Assembly (NCBI RefSeq): GCF_052118845.1
Contig: NZ_JBQKGJ010000010.1
Coordinates: 33,075 to 97,074 of the forward strand
Origin: Bilifractor sp002394235
Lineage (GTDB): Bacteria > Bacillota > Clostridia > Lachnospirales > Lachnospiraceae
DNA: 64,000 nucleotides
Direction of reading: 5' to 3'
Position numbers and translations under genes: made by a program. Within the stretch, counting starts at the first letter, position 1; each line of letters starts with the position of its first letter. The notes beneath the pieces are model-generated. The model searched no databases. It was given only the letters and a program-made list of their open reading frames with translations, and was not told where the DNA came from. Below are positions 53,403-62,268 of the stretch, one piece after another.

Positions 53403-53444
53403 GCACTCCTTTTCAGAATCAATCTGAGAGGGAGTGCTTTTTTT
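53403..53444 (+). terminator. Intrinsic terminator of lysS
   Basis: GCACTCC (53403-53409) pairs with GGAGTGC (53431-53437), with an inner CAG/CTG pairing, followed by seven T. Confidence 0.88.
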
Positions 53445-53565
53445 CGTGCAAACAGCAGGAAAAGCCTTGAAAGCAGAAGATCCTTCTCTTTGAGAAAAGG
53501 CAAAGTGAGAAGTATTCATTGTCCTCCTGGGCACTTTATGGTATGTTCGACTTGTAGGCGCAGTC

Positions 53566-53594
53566 ACTTGAGGCCGCAAATTGCGACCTCAAGT
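53566..53594. repeat. Palindrome P1 of the ORF6N locus
   Basis: Arms ACTTGAGGCCGCAA (53566-53579) and TTGCGACCTCAAGT (53581-53594) pair at 13 of 14 positions around one A. It lies upstream of the DUF3784 gene and is closely related to P3. Confidence 0.85.
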
Positions 53595-53682
53595 TTTGAG
53601 AGATTGCAAGAGCAGTAATCACGAGCGTGGTACATGATACATAGTCAGTGTAAGTGAATAGAGAATCAGGGGGTAAATGAAT

Positions 53683-54009
53683 ATGTCGTTAAAGGAATCA
53701 TGCATAATCCTGGACCTGGCAATGGCTGCCATTTTCTTTTTGATTGGGTTCTTGTTTTACAGATCAAACGGGAAAGCAGCGAACTTCTTAACAGGCTATA
53801 ATATGAAGTCCGCTGAAGAACGCAAAAAATATGATGAGAAGAAAATGTGTAAGGATTACGGAAAGCATATGATGCTATGGTCGATTCCCTTTTTCATTGG
53901 AGCTGCTATTGACTTCATTTTTCCTATAAAGGGAACATTGATCGCATGGGTCATATGGTCAGGCATGTTTATCCTTTTACTGATCGAAAGACATGGAAGA
54001 GAAAGATAA
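53683..54009 (+). CDS. DUF3784-family small membrane protein
   Basis: A protein of 108 residues from ATG 53683 (GGGGG 9 bases before; ATG 53677 is the alternative). Three membrane helices: LDLAMAAIFFLIGFLFYRSN, MLWSIPFFIGAAIDFIFPI and LIAWVIWSGMFILLLI. Between the first two is the family motif FLTGYNMKSAEERKKYDEKK. Function is unknown. It is one of a group of small accessory membrane genes with the SdpI homologue downstream. Confidence 0.8.
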   Translation: MSLKESCIILDLAMAAIFFLIGFLFYRSNGKAANFLTGYNMKSAEERKKYDEKKMCKDYGKHMMLWSIPFFIGAAIDFIFPIKGTLIAWVIWSGMFILLLIERHGRER

Positions 54010-54052
54010 ATCGGAATTTGTGCAAAACATGCTTACACAATTAATGACAGAA

Positions 54053-54079
54053 CTTGAGATGCCAACTTGGCATCTCAAG
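54053..54079. repeat. Palindrome P2, directly upstream of the ORF6N gene
   Basis: Perfect 13-bp arms CTTGAGATGCCAA (54053-54065) and TTGGCATCTCAAG (54067-54079) around one C, 16 bases before the ORF6N start. Position suits an operator. Confidence 0.88.
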
Positions 54080-54095
54080 ATGCATGAGGAACGTT

Positions 54096-55007
54096 ATGGA
54101 TAATGAAATCAAAACAGTTGAATCGGCAGAAATACAGACTGATACAAGGCCAATAAGGGATCTCATCTATATTGTCCGTGGGCAACAGGTTCTGCTGGAT
54201 AGTGATTTGGCTACTTTATATAAAGTGGATACGAAAGTTTTTAACCAAGCGGTCAAGAGAAATTTAGAAAGATTTCCTGCGGAATTCCGGTTCCAATTAA
54301 CGCAGGAAGAATATGATTCTTTGAGGTCACAAATTGTGACCTCAAAGAAGGGGAGAGGCGGAAGGCGATATATGCCATATGTCTTTACGGAGCAGGGAGT
54401 AGCGATGCTGTCTGCGGTTCTAAGGAGCGATACCGCCATTCAAGTCAGTATTCAGATCATCAATGCATTTGTCGAGATGCGCCGCTTTATTGCCAGTAAT
54501 GCCGCTCTGTTCGAAAGAATCAGTGCTGTTGAGTTAAAACAACTTGAGTATCAGAAACAGACTGATGAGAAGTTCGATAAGGTCTTTGATTATATTGATG
54601 ATCATGCTGAATCAGAGCAGAAAATATTCTTTGATGGGCAGATTTATGATGCATTTGAGCTTCTGATCTCGCTGGTGCAGAAGGCAGCTAAGAAAATTGT
54701 TCTGATAGATGGATATGTGGATATTGGGACGCTTAATATTCTGGCAAAGAAGAATCCCAGTGTTGATGTGATAATCTATACCTTCAATAATACGCGGCTA
54801 AGCAATAGAGATATCAACACGTTTAATTCGCAATATCCAAAGCTTACGGTAAAGCACATGACTGCTTTTCATGATCGCTTCCTGATTCTGGATGATACAG
54901 TCGGTTACCATGTCGGTGCCTCACTAAAAGATGCTGGGAAAAAGTGTTTCGGAATCTCACAGATTCAGGATGAGCAAACAATACAGGATATACTGAACCG
55001 GTTGTAA
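54096..55007 (+). CDS. ORF6N-domain DNA-binding protein with PLD-like C-terminus
   Basis: A protein of 303 residues from ATG 54096 (GAGGA upstream). The N-terminal ORF6N domain (about 22-115) is clear: IYIVRGQQVLLDSDLATLYK, TKVFNQAVKRNLERFPAEFR, RRYMPYVFTEQGVAMLSAVL. A helical middle follows. The C-terminal part (about 195-303) has IVLIDGYVDIGTLNILAKK and HDRFLILDDTVGYHVGASLK, recalling a phospholipase-D-type HKD half-site. ORF6N domains are found in phage antirepressors and bind DNA. A third palindrome (P3) lies inside the coding sequence, at the codons for LRSQIVTSK. Confidence 0.88.
   Translation: MDNEIKTVESAEIQTDTRPIRDLIYIVRGQQVLLDSDLATLYKVDTKVFNQAVKRNLERFPAEFRFQLTQEEYDSLRSQIVTSKKGRGGRRYMPYVFTEQGVAMLSAVLRSDTAIQVSIQIINAFVEMRRFIASNAALFERISAVELKQLEYQKQTDEKFDKVFDYIDDHAESEQKIFFDGQIYDAFELLISLVQKAAKKIVLIDGYVDIGTLNILAKKNPSVDVIIYTFNNTRLSNRDINTFNSQYPKLTVKHMTAFHDRFLILDDTVGYHVGASLKDAGKKCFGISQIQDEQTIQDILNRL
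54318..54348. repeat. Palindrome P3 inside the ORF6N coding sequence
   Basis: Perfect 15-bp arms TCTTTGAGGTCACAA (54318-54332) and TTGTGACCTCAAAGA (54334-54348) around one A. It encodes SLRSQIVTSK and shares TTGAGGTC(A/G)CAA with P1. Confidence 0.9.
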
Positions 55008-55032
55008 ATCTGAACTTGTTAGGAGAATAGCT

Positions 55033-55413
55033 ATGACAGGATTCTGGGTTTTTATGTTGATCATGTGTCTTTTGACACCAGTTATTATGATTGGATTTGA
55101 AAAATATTTCATGAAAGGCGGACCCAAACAGGTTAATGGTACCTTCGGATATCGTACAACGAGATCTATGAAAAATCAGGAAACCTGGAGGTTTGCTCAT
55201 CAATACAGCGGTAAAATATGGCTCAGCAGTGGACTGGCTTTACTGCCGATTTCCATTGTGGTGATGTTATTTGTCTACGGAAAGAGTGTAGACATGACAG
55301 GCATTGCTGGATTGATTATCGTCATTGCACAGATGGTTGTCATGATCTGCGCTATCCCGTTTACTGAAGCAACATTAAAAAGAAATTTTGATGATCTTGG
55401 AAGACATAGATAA
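55033..55413 (+). CDS. SdpI-family membrane protein
   Basis: A protein of 126 residues. The SdpI/YhfL signature NGTFGYRTTRSMKNQETWRF, AHQYSGKIW lies between membrane helices (FWVFMLIMCLLTPVIMIGFE; LALLPISIVVMLFVYG; AGLIIVIAQMVVMICAIPF). SdpI of Bacillus gives immunity to the SdpC toxin, but short homologues like this one often have no toxin partner, and none is seen here. AGGAG precedes the ATG. It lies 25 bases after the ORF6N gene. Confidence 0.85.
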   Translation: MTGFWVFMLIMCLLTPVIMIGFEKYFMKGGPKQVNGTFGYRTTRSMKNQETWRFAHQYSGKIWLSSGLALLPISIVVMLFVYGKSVDMTGIAGLIIVIAQMVVMICAIPFTEATLKRNFDDLGRHR

Positions 55414-55459
55414 CTTTCAGTTTGTATGTGCCTGAATAAATGAACAGTAATTACCAGCT

Positions 55460-55491
55460 GGAAGCCAGTGCAAATTGTGCTTCCGATTTTT
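55460..55491 (+). terminator. Probable terminator of the ORF6N-sdpI genes
   Basis: GGAAGC (55460-55465) pairs with GCTTCC (55479-55484), then GATTTTT. Confidence 0.65.
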
Positions 55492-55526
55492 AGTTACCGG
55501 AATTTCCGGCAATGAACCACAACTAC

Positions 55527-56776
55527 TAGATTATAATGAAAATAACTATACCAAATAGTTGCTCCGTGTTATACTGAATACATCCAAGTTTACGGAGGTA
55601 TTCAGAGATGGCAAAATCAATACCATTAACGCTTTCCATTGAAGATCATGACCGGTTGGAGTCTATCGTCAAGGCACGTACTCTACAGGCTCAGGTTGTT
55701 ACCCGTGCGAGGATTCTTCTCCTCAAAGAGGGCGGAGATTCCGTTGACAAGATTGCTGATAAAGTTGGCCTGAATCGCAACAGCGTTTTGCTATGTTTGA
55801 GAAAATACAAACAAGGCGGTATTGAGAATGCCATATATGATGCCCCCGGAAGAGGCCGCAATGCTGAAATCACGGACGACGAAAAAGCCTGGATTATAAA
55901 TATTGCCTGTCAAAGACCAGCTGAGTTTGGTTACTCCGCTGAAACGTGGACCTATGCAAAACTGACGGCACATATCAATAAGACTGCTGAAAGTGCCGGT
56001 TACACAAGGCTTTCCACACTCACCAAAACAAGCGTAAAAAACATTCTGGATGCGGCCAATATCAAACCATTCCGGATTCAGTATTATTGCGAAAACCGTG
56101 ATCCCGATTTCGATGCAAAGATGCACCAGGTGTTGTTGGTATATAAGCAAATAGAGATGCTCTTTGATGAAAACGGAAAACTTTATATACCCGCTGGTGA
56201 GCAGGAAATCCATACCGTATCTTATCACGAAAAACCTGGTATTCAGGCCATTGCCACTACAGCCCCCGATCTTCCACCCACAGTGGAGAATGGCACTGTT
56301 AAGAGGGATTACGAGTATAAACGGTTAGGGACAGTATCACTTCTGGCAGCAATAGACCTTCTTACAGGGGAAGCAATTCCCTTAGTCAGAGACACGCACA
56401 AAAGTGAAGATTTCATCGATTTCCTAAAGATACTTGATGAAAAATATCCTCAAGGCGATACGATCCAGGTGATACTGGATAATCACACAGTTCATACCAG
56501 CAAAAAGGTAAAGCAATATCTTGAAACTATGCCAGGTAGATTCCGTTTCATCTTCACACCAAAACACGGCTCTTGGTTGAATATGATTGAGGGCTTTTTC
56601 GGTAAGATGACACGGCAAATGTTGCGCGGCATCCGGGTTGCAACAAAGCAGGAACTGATTGATCGCATCTACAAATATTTCAAAGAAGTCAACGAGACAC
56701 CCGTTGTCTACCATTGGAAGTACAAGATGGAAGATTTTGAGCCGTCAGTTGGTGTAGCTAATTAATTTACGATCTA
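55527..56776 (+). mobile_element. IS630-family insertion sequence
   Basis: About 1.25 kb bounded by imperfect inverted repeats. The left end, TAGATTATAATG through ACTATACC (55527-55552), matches the reverse complement of the right end, GGTGTAGCTAATTAATTTAC then GATCTA (56751-56776), at about 18 of 26 positions. TA lies at both outer edges, as expected for TA-targeting IS630 elements. One intact transposase gene fills it. Confidence 0.85.
55608..56765 (+). CDS. IS630-family transposase
   Basis: A protein of 385 residues. An N-terminal HTH region (TRARILLLKEGGDSVDKIAD, KVGLNRNSVLLCLRKYKQGG) precedes a DDE domain: YHEKPGIQAIA, VILDNHTVHTSKKVKQYL and FTPKHGSWLNMIEGFFGKM, which carry the acidic catalytic residues. 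The frame is intact, so the element may be active. Its stop lies inside the right inverted repeat. Confidence 0.95.
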   Translation: MAKSIPLTLSIEDHDRLESIVKARTLQAQVVTRARILLLKEGGDSVDKIADKVGLNRNSVLLCLRKYKQGGIENAIYDAPGRGRNAEITDDEKAWIINIACQRPAEFGYSAETWTYAKLTAHINKTAESAGYTRLSTLTKTSVKNILDAANIKPFRIQYYCENRDPDFDAKMHQVLLVYKQIEMLFDENGKLYIPAGEQEIHTVSYHEKPGIQAIATTAPDLPPTVENGTVKRDYEYKRLGTVSLLAAIDLLTGEAIPLVRDTHKSEDFIDFLKILDEKYPQGDTIQVILDNHTVHTSKKVKQYLETMPGRFRFIFTPKHGSWLNMIEGFFGKMTRQMLRGIRVATKQELIDRIYKYFKEVNETPVVYHWKYKMEDFEPSVGVAN

Positions 56777-56956
56777 CTAGGTGCAAATCAGATCGATGCA
56801 GCGGCGGAAGGCCTTTTGAAAATACAAAGCGAAATCATTTCTGAAAAAGATGGAAAACCTGCAAAAATCTTATGCGTTCTTTGTGACCTGACAAACGCTG
56901 CATACAGGAGAACAGATGGAGTGTATGTGGTCCCCATCACGGCTTTGAAACCTTAA
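56777..56956 (+). pseudogene. 3' remnant of an AAA ATPase gene (DUF4143 type)
   Basis: Directly after the IS630 right end a frame without a start reads LGANQIDAAAEGLLKIQSEI and ends RRTDGVYVVPITALKP before TAA at 56,954. This closing pattern (YRR-DGVYVVPI-LK-) is typical of the C-terminus of DUF4143-containing AAA ATPases. The rest of the gene is absent on the left side of the IS, so insertion was accompanied or followed by deletion. Confidence 0.7.
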
Positions 56957-57009
56957 CAAATGTCGGCGTCAGGCAAGATATGGTGCTGGTGCCTGCCACT
57001 TTTTACTGT

Positions 57010-57110
57010 AAAAAAAGAAGGGTCAAACTTAAGTTCGACCCTTCCACCCGCTCGATGCGGACCATTGGTGATTTCGGATGATTCCTTATTTGAACTCACC
57101 TTGTAAACTC
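57010..57110 (-). ncRNA. tracrRNA of the type II-A system
   Basis: Read on the minus strand: anti-repeat (upper stem UUUACAAGGU pairing with repeat ACCUUGUAAA; 4-base bulge GAGU against GA of the repeat; lower stem UCAAAU pairing with GUUUGA). Then nexus GGAAUCAUCC, hairpin ACC-AAU-GGU, hairpin CCGC-AUCGA-GCGG and a terminator stem (57018-57043) followed by a T-run. This is the same order of parts as the tracrRNA of Streptococcus pyogenes, including the 2/4 bulge. It lies upstream of cas9 and antisense to it. Ends are inferred from the promoter and terminator. Confidence 0.9.
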
Positions 57111-57116
57111 GGTTAA

Positions 57117-57145
57117 AAGATAGCACGGATCTGATGGATTGTCAA
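57117..57145 (-). promoter_or_regulatory. Promoter of the tracrRNA
   Basis: On the minus strand TTGACA (57145-57140), 17-base spacer, TATCTT (57122-57117). Transcription would begin near 57,110, at the anti-repeat. Confidence 0.75.
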
Positions 57146-57235
57146 ATTATGATTTTTGTATGGGTGTCATATTGCTTTCTGCCATAACAAGCAATTGTAG
57201 GGAAAAGTAGGTTAGATGAATAGGAAGGGGACAAA

Positions 57236-60200
57236 ATGTATTCTGGAGATTACTATGTAGGACTTGATATGGGAACCAACTCTGTTGGGTTTGCAGTAAC
57301 AGACCCAAGTTATCATTTGCTCCGGGCGAAAGGAAAAGATCTGTGGGGTGTTCGTCTCTTTCCGGAAGCGCAGACGGCAGCAGATCGGAGAAGTCATCGA
57401 ACTGCCAGGAGACGTTTGCAAAGACGTAAACTAAGAATCGGGATCTTGAATGAGATCTTTTCTGATGAGCTGAACAAAGTCGATCCGGGTTTCTTACAGC
57501 GCCTGGCGGATAGTAAATTCTTTGAGGAAGATAAAACAGAGCATCAGCCATATGCATTATTTGCAGATGATCATTATACAGACAGAGAGTATTATGCACA
57601 CTTTCCAACCGTATATCATCTAAGAAAATATCTGATCGAAACATTAGATGTTTACGATATACGACTGCTATATCTGGGGCTTCACAGCATCTATAAATAC
57701 CGTGGCAATTTTTTGAATCCAAATCTGAATGTAGACTCTATGCAAGAATTCGGTCCTTTGTACCGTGATTTATGGGAAGCCATCGAAGAGGCTAAAGACG
57801 CTCGTCAGGATGACAGCCAGATCGACATCTCGATACCGGAGTGGAAAGAGGATCTGTCGTCGAACTTGATGGAGATCCTGTCATCCAAATCGTATTCCAT
57901 GATGGAAAAGAGTGAAAAGCTCTCAGAGCTGCTTGATATTACCAAAAAGCAAAAACCTCAGCAAGAATTTTTGAAGTGGATGTGTGGAAGAAAAGGAAAA
58001 GTAAGCGCTGCATTTCCAAGGGAATATGATGAAGAAGAGGGAAAGCTCTCTTTCTCTTTCCAGGATGGAAATTTGGAAGAATCCATGCAAAAAGCCGAAG
58101 AAATTCTGTTCCCGGAAGAATATGAGGTTTTATTGGCAATAAAGAAAATCCATGATTTTGGACTGCTTTCCGATATCATGAAAGGTTATCGATACATTTC
58201 TGAGGCGAGAGTAGATATCTACAATAAGCACCAGGAAGATTTGAAAACGCTGAAAAAGATTTATAAGGAATACGCACCGGAAAAATACCATACCATGTTC
58301 CGGAAGATGGAAGATAAGCTGAAAAACTATAGTGCGTATGTAGGGTCTGTCAAATATAAGACACCGAAGAATGGTTCTGCGATAAGAAGAAAGGGGAAGA
58401 GTAGTATTGGAGAACTTTATAAAACCATACAAAATGATCTTGATTCGGTAAAAAATATCCCGGAAGTCAGCTTGGTTTTCGATGATATGGAGAAGGGAAC
58501 CTTTCTGCCCAAGATCAGAACAAACGATAATGGAGTAATTCCTTATCAGGTGTATGAGGCTGAATTAAAGGCAATACTGAAAAATGCGGAAAGCAAATTT
58601 CCATTTCTGTCAGTGAAAGATGAAAGTGGATTTTCACCGGAAGAAAAAATAATGATGACTTTTTCTTTTCGGATACCTTATTATGTTGGCCCTGTTTACA
58701 ATGATGGAAAGAATCATGCATGGTCTGTAAGAAAAGAACCCGGTCGTGTTTATCCATGGAATTTTGACCAGAAGATTGACAAGAAGAAGTCATCTGAAGA
58801 ATTTATGAATCATCTGATTGGTCATTGCACCTATCTTCGTGGGGAACAGGTGTTACCACGCCAGTCTTTAATGTATGCACGGTTTGCATTATTGAATGAG
58901 TTTAACAATATACGAATTGATGGAAGAAAACCTGATGCAAAGGCAAAGAAGATCATCTTTGATGAACTATTTGCGAAGGGAAGAAGAGTAACGAAGAAAG
59001 GACTTCAAAGCTTCCTTGTGTCCCATAACCTGTCAAATGGGAAAACAAAAGCGGATGATGTTGTTATCTCTGGCATGGCGGATGAAAAATTTCAAAATTC
59101 GTTAGCTACATATCATCATTTTTGCGAGGTATTGAAAACGGATAAGCTGACTTATTCACAGGAACAGATGGCAGAGGACATTATCCGTTGGTCTACGGTA
59201 TATGCTGATTCTAAGAACTTCCTGCGCGAAAAGATCCGTGAGTATTATTCAACAGAGCAGTTATCGGAAGAAGCATTGAATCGTGTGCTTGGAATGAAAT
59301 TTTCTGGATGGGGACGGCTATCATCAGCTTTTCTGCATATGGAAGGTGCAAATACTCATACCGGAGAGGTAAAATCCATTCTTCGCTGGATGGAAGAAGA
59401 TTCCTATAATCTGATGGAGTTACTATCATCGGATTTTACTTTCCTTAAAGAATTAGAGTCTCTTGATAACGATATTCAAAAAGATCTGATGTCAATCGAG
59501 CTGGAGGATCTGGAGGGAAGATATCTCTCGGCACCGGTCAAACGGATGGTTTGGCAAACAATTTTAATCCTTAGAGAAATCATAAAGGTCATGGGACATG
59601 CTCCTTCGAGAGTATTTGTGGAGATGACACGAGGTGATGGTGAGAAGAAACGTACGACCAGCAGAAAGAAGAAGTTTTCCGATCTTTACAAGAAAATTCA
59701 AGATGAAAACTTTGAATGGAGTGAAGAGTTGGAGAAGTTCTCGGAGGCTGATTTTAGAAACAAGAAGTTATATCTGTACTTTACGCAGATGGGAAGGAGT
59801 ATGTATACAGGAAAACCGATCGACCTCCATGAGCTTCTGACGAATAATACGAAATACGATCTGGATCATATTTATCCTCGCCATTTTGTAAAAGATGACA
59901 GCCTGGACAATAATCTTGTTCTTGTGGAGAAAACAGAGAATACTCATAAGAAAGATCATTACCCGATTGAGAACAGTATCCGCGAGAGGCAGATCTCATA
60001 CTGGAAAATGCTTTTGGATAAAGGATTGATCACTCAGACAAAATTCCAGAGGCTTACAAGATCTACGGACTTTACAGATGCAGAGCGTGCGGAGTTTATC
60101 AACAGGCAGATTGTAGAAACCAGTCAGGCTGTAAAGACGATTACGCATCTTCTTGAGGAATTAATGCCTTCTGATGAAACAAGGGTAATCTATTCCAAAG

Positions 60201-61399
60201 CTGGAAATGTATCGGATTTTCGGAATAAGTTCTCCTTGTATAAGTGCCGGGAAGTCAATGACTTTCATCATGCTGGTGATGCCTATCTGAATATTGTCGT
60301 AGGAAATGTTTATCACACGAAATTTACATCTTCACCAGCAAGTTTTGTGAAGGAATGGAGGCAGAACGCTAAGAAATACAGCTATAACCTTGGAGCAGGT
60401 AAGATCTTCGAGCATACGGTAGAAAGAAATGGAATTCTTGCATGGGATGTGGGGAAAAATCAATCTATTGCAACCGTAAAAGCAGTGATGGAGAAGCAGA
60501 CCCCGCTTGTGACCTATATGAATTATTGTGCGAAAGGCGGCATTGCTCACCAGACGATTGATTCTGCGGAAATGGCTAAAAAGAGCAAGGCAGATGGAGC
60601 CTATCTGCCGATAAAGACAGGGGATCAGAGGCTTTCAGATGTTGACCGGTATGGTGGAGTCACGAATATCGCTACGTCCTACTTTTTCCTTGTAGAGCAT
60701 GAAGCAAGAAAAAAGCGAATTCGTACCATTGAAGCAATGCCGGTTTATATTGCTCCGAAAATCAAAGATGATAAGGACTTATTAACATACGCAGAAAATA
60801 GTCTTGGCTTAGTAAAACCAAGAATCTGTTTGAACAGGATTAAAATCTACTCCAAACTACGGATTAATGGCTTCGACTGTTATCTGAGTGGAAAATCAGG
60901 GAATCGGCTTGTTATGGTAAATGCGGAAGAATTGAAACTTGGGAATAAGTTGGCTCGATACGCAAAGAAAATGAAAAAGGTAGCTGATATGAACCTGACA
61001 GATGAACAGATTCGATTGGATGCTGCCAGAATTGCTAAAAAGATCGAAGGAGATGAAATTGGTATTACTAGGGAAGATAATATCAGGTTCTATGAGTTCT
61101 TAAAGCAAAAGCATACGACCGGAATTTTTTGTAAAAGACCTAACCCGGTTGGTGAAAAATTGCAGAAAAGTCAGCCTGCTTTTGAAAACCTTTCGTTAGA
61201 TCAGCAAGTAAGCGTTCTTCAGGAAATCATGAAATTATCAGGTAGAGTCAATGAAGCAGATTTAACTATGATTGGTGAATCAAAGCATTCCGGAAAATCT
61301 TTGATTAACAAGAAGCTTACAGGGTTAAAAAGCTGTGAATTAATTTCTCAATCCGTGACAGGTCTTTTTGAGCAGAAAACAGATCTGCTTACGCTATGA
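57236..61399 (+). CDS. cas9: CRISPR-associated endonuclease Cas9 (type II-A)
   Basis: A protein of 1387 residues with AAGGGGAC upstream. RuvC-I YVGLDMGTNSVGFAVTD (Asp11); Arg-rich bridge helix AADRRSHRTARRRLQRRKLR; RECs; RuvC-II VFVEMTRGDGEKKR (Glu796); HNH KYDLDHIYPRHFVKDDSLDN (His878, with the Asn of DNNLVL); RuvC-III DFHHAGDAYLNIVVGNVYHT (His1012, Asp1015); C-terminal PAM-interacting region. All catalytic residues are kept. The third His of the usual HHAHDAYLN is Gly here. With tracrRNA and crRNA it cuts both strands of target DNA next to a PAM; the PAM cannot be read from this sequence. The length is in the II-A range, and csn2 confirms the subtype. Confidence 0.98.
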   Translation: MYSGDYYVGLDMGTNSVGFAVTDPSYHLLRAKGKDLWGVRLFPEAQTAADRRSHRTARRRLQRRKLRIGILNEIFSDELNKVDPGFLQRLADSKFFEEDKTEHQPYALFADDHYTDREYYAHFPTVYHLRKYLIETLDVYDIRLLYLGLHSIYKYRGNFLNPNLNVDSMQEFGPLYRDLWEAIEEAKDARQDDSQIDISIPEWKEDLSSNLMEILSSKSYSMMEKSEKLSELLDITKKQKPQQEFLKWMCGRKGKVSAAFPREYDEEEGKLSFSFQDGNLEESMQKAEEILFPEEYEVLLAIKKIHDFGLLSDIMKGYRYISEARVDIYNKHQEDLKTLKKIYKEYAPEKYHTMFRKMEDKLKNYSAYVGSVKYKTPKNGSAIRRKGKSSIGELYKTIQNDLDSVKNIPEVSLVFDDMEKGTFLPKIRTNDNGVIPYQVYEAELKAILKNAESKFPFLSVKDESGFSPEEKIMMTFSFRIPYYVGPVYNDGKNHAWSVRKEPGRVYPWNFDQKIDKKKSSEEFMNHLIGHCTYLRGEQVLPRQSLMYARFALLNEFNNIRIDGRKPDAKAKKIIFDELFAKGRRVTKKGLQSFLVSHNLSNGKTKADDVVISGMADEKFQNSLATYHHFCEVLKTDKLTYSQEQMAEDIIRWSTVYADSKNFLREKIREYYSTEQLSEEALNRVLGMKFSGWGRLSSAFLHMEGANTHTGEVKSILRWMEEDSYNLMELLSSDFTFLKELESLDNDIQKDLMSIELEDLEGRYLSAPVKRMVWQTILILREIIKVMGHAPSRVFVEMTRGDGEKKRTTSRKKKFSDLYKKIQDENFEWSEELEKFSEADFRNKKLYLYFTQMGRSMYTGKPIDLHELLTNNTKYDLDHIYPRHFVKDDSLDNNLVLVEKTENTHKKDHYPIENSIRERQISYWKMLLDKGLITQTKFQRLTRSTDFTDAERAEFINRQIVETSQAVKTITHLLEELMPSDETRVIYSKAGNVSDFRNKFSLYKCREVNDFHHAGDAYLNIVVGNVYHTKFTSSPASFVKEWRQNAKKYSYNLGAGKIFEHTVERNGILAWDVGKNQSIATVKAVMEKQTPLVTYMNYCAKGGIAHQTIDSAEMAKKSKADGAYLPIKTGDQRLSDVDRYGGVTNIATSYFFLVEHEARKKRIRTIEAMPVYIAPKIKDDKDLLTYAENSLGLVKPRICLNRIKIYSKLRINGFDCYLSGKSGNRLVMVNAEELKLGNKLARYAKKMKKVADMNLTDEQIRLDAARIAKKIEGDEIGITREDNIRFYEFLKQKHTTGIFCKRPNPVGEKLQKSQPAFENLSLDQQVSVLQEIMKLSGRVNEADLTMIGESKHSGKSLINKKLTGLKSCELISQSVTGLFEQKTDLLTL

Positions 61400-62268
61400 G
61401 TTGGCGGACTGTTGTGGTCTCACACAATGCAAAACTGGACTACGAGAATGGATATCTCGTAGTCCGGGGTGAAGAGACCAAGAGAATCTTTATTAATGAA
61501 ATAGAGCTTCTTATGATTGAGAACACAGCGGTTGCTATGACAGGCTATCTTTTAGCAGAACTGGTCCGAAACAAGGTGAAAGTTGTGTTCTGCGATCAAA
61601 GAAGGAATCCCTGTGCGGAGTTGATGCCATATTACGGAAGCCATGATACCAGTGCAAAAGTTCGTAGTCAGATCCAATGGTCTGAGGATATTAAGAGTGC
61701 CGTCTGGACAGAAATTGTTTCGGAAAAGATTCGCAAGCAATCTGAAGTTTTACTACGTCATAAATTGTCGGAAGGAGATAAATTGCAAGGATATCTGGCT
61801 GAGATGACTTTGGGTGATACTACAAATCGCGAGGGACATGCAGCTAAAGTGTATTTCAATGCACTGTTTGGGAAAAAATTCACTCGAGCTCAGGACTCAC
61901 CAATTAATGCAGCTTTGAATTATGGATATAGCCTTATCTTGTCTCTTTTTACCCGGGAGATTGTCGCCAATGGTTATCTTACGCAATTAGGGCTCTTTCA
62001 TGATAATATGTTTAATCCATTTAATTTGGCATCGGATTTAATGGAACCATTCCGACCTTTGGTTGATGAATGTGTCATCACTCATCAGCCGGACAAATTT
62101 GAAACAGATGAGAAACATCAGATGTTAGCTCTTTTAGAGCAGGAAGTTTCAATCAATGGTAGGAAAGAATATATTGGAAATGCTGTTAAAATTTATACAC
62201 ATAGTGTATTCGATGCATTAGAGGATAAAGATGAGTCATTAATTCGGTTTTATCAAAATGAGCTATAG
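61396..62268 (+). CDS. cas1: CRISPR adaptation integrase Cas1
   Basis: A protein of 290 residues whose ATG overlaps the cas9 stop (ATGA). Type II Cas1 features: WRTVVVSHNAKLDYENGYLV at the N-terminus, NREGHAAKVYFNALFG with the first metal-binding Glu, and LFHDNMFNPFNLASDLMEPF with the His and Asp/Glu set. With Cas2 it integrates new spacers at the leader end. Confidence 0.97.
   Translation: MSWRTVVVSHNAKLDYENGYLVVRGEETKRIFINEIELLMIENTAVAMTGYLLAELVRNKVKVVFCDQRRNPCAELMPYYGSHDTSAKVRSQIQWSEDIKSAVWTEIVSEKIRKQSEVLLRHKLSEGDKLQGYLAEMTLGDTTNREGHAAKVYFNALFGKKFTRAQDSPINAALNYGYSLILSLFTREIVANGYLTQLGLFHDNMFNPFNLASDLMEPFRPLVDECVITHQPDKFETDEKHQMLALLEQEVSINGRKEYIGNAVKIYTHSVFDALEDKDESLIRFYQNEL

Noticed and set aside
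55033..55413. Sdp cannibalism toxin-immunity operon
   Set aside because: Only the SdpI-like protein is present; no sdpC or sdpAB candidate lies near it.
53566..55413. Prophage
   Set aside because: ORF6N proteins occur in phages, but no integrase, structural or lysis gene is present.
57018..57043. Terminator for the ATPase remnant on the plus strand
   Set aside because: The T-run lies on the minus strand; it is the tracrRNA terminator.
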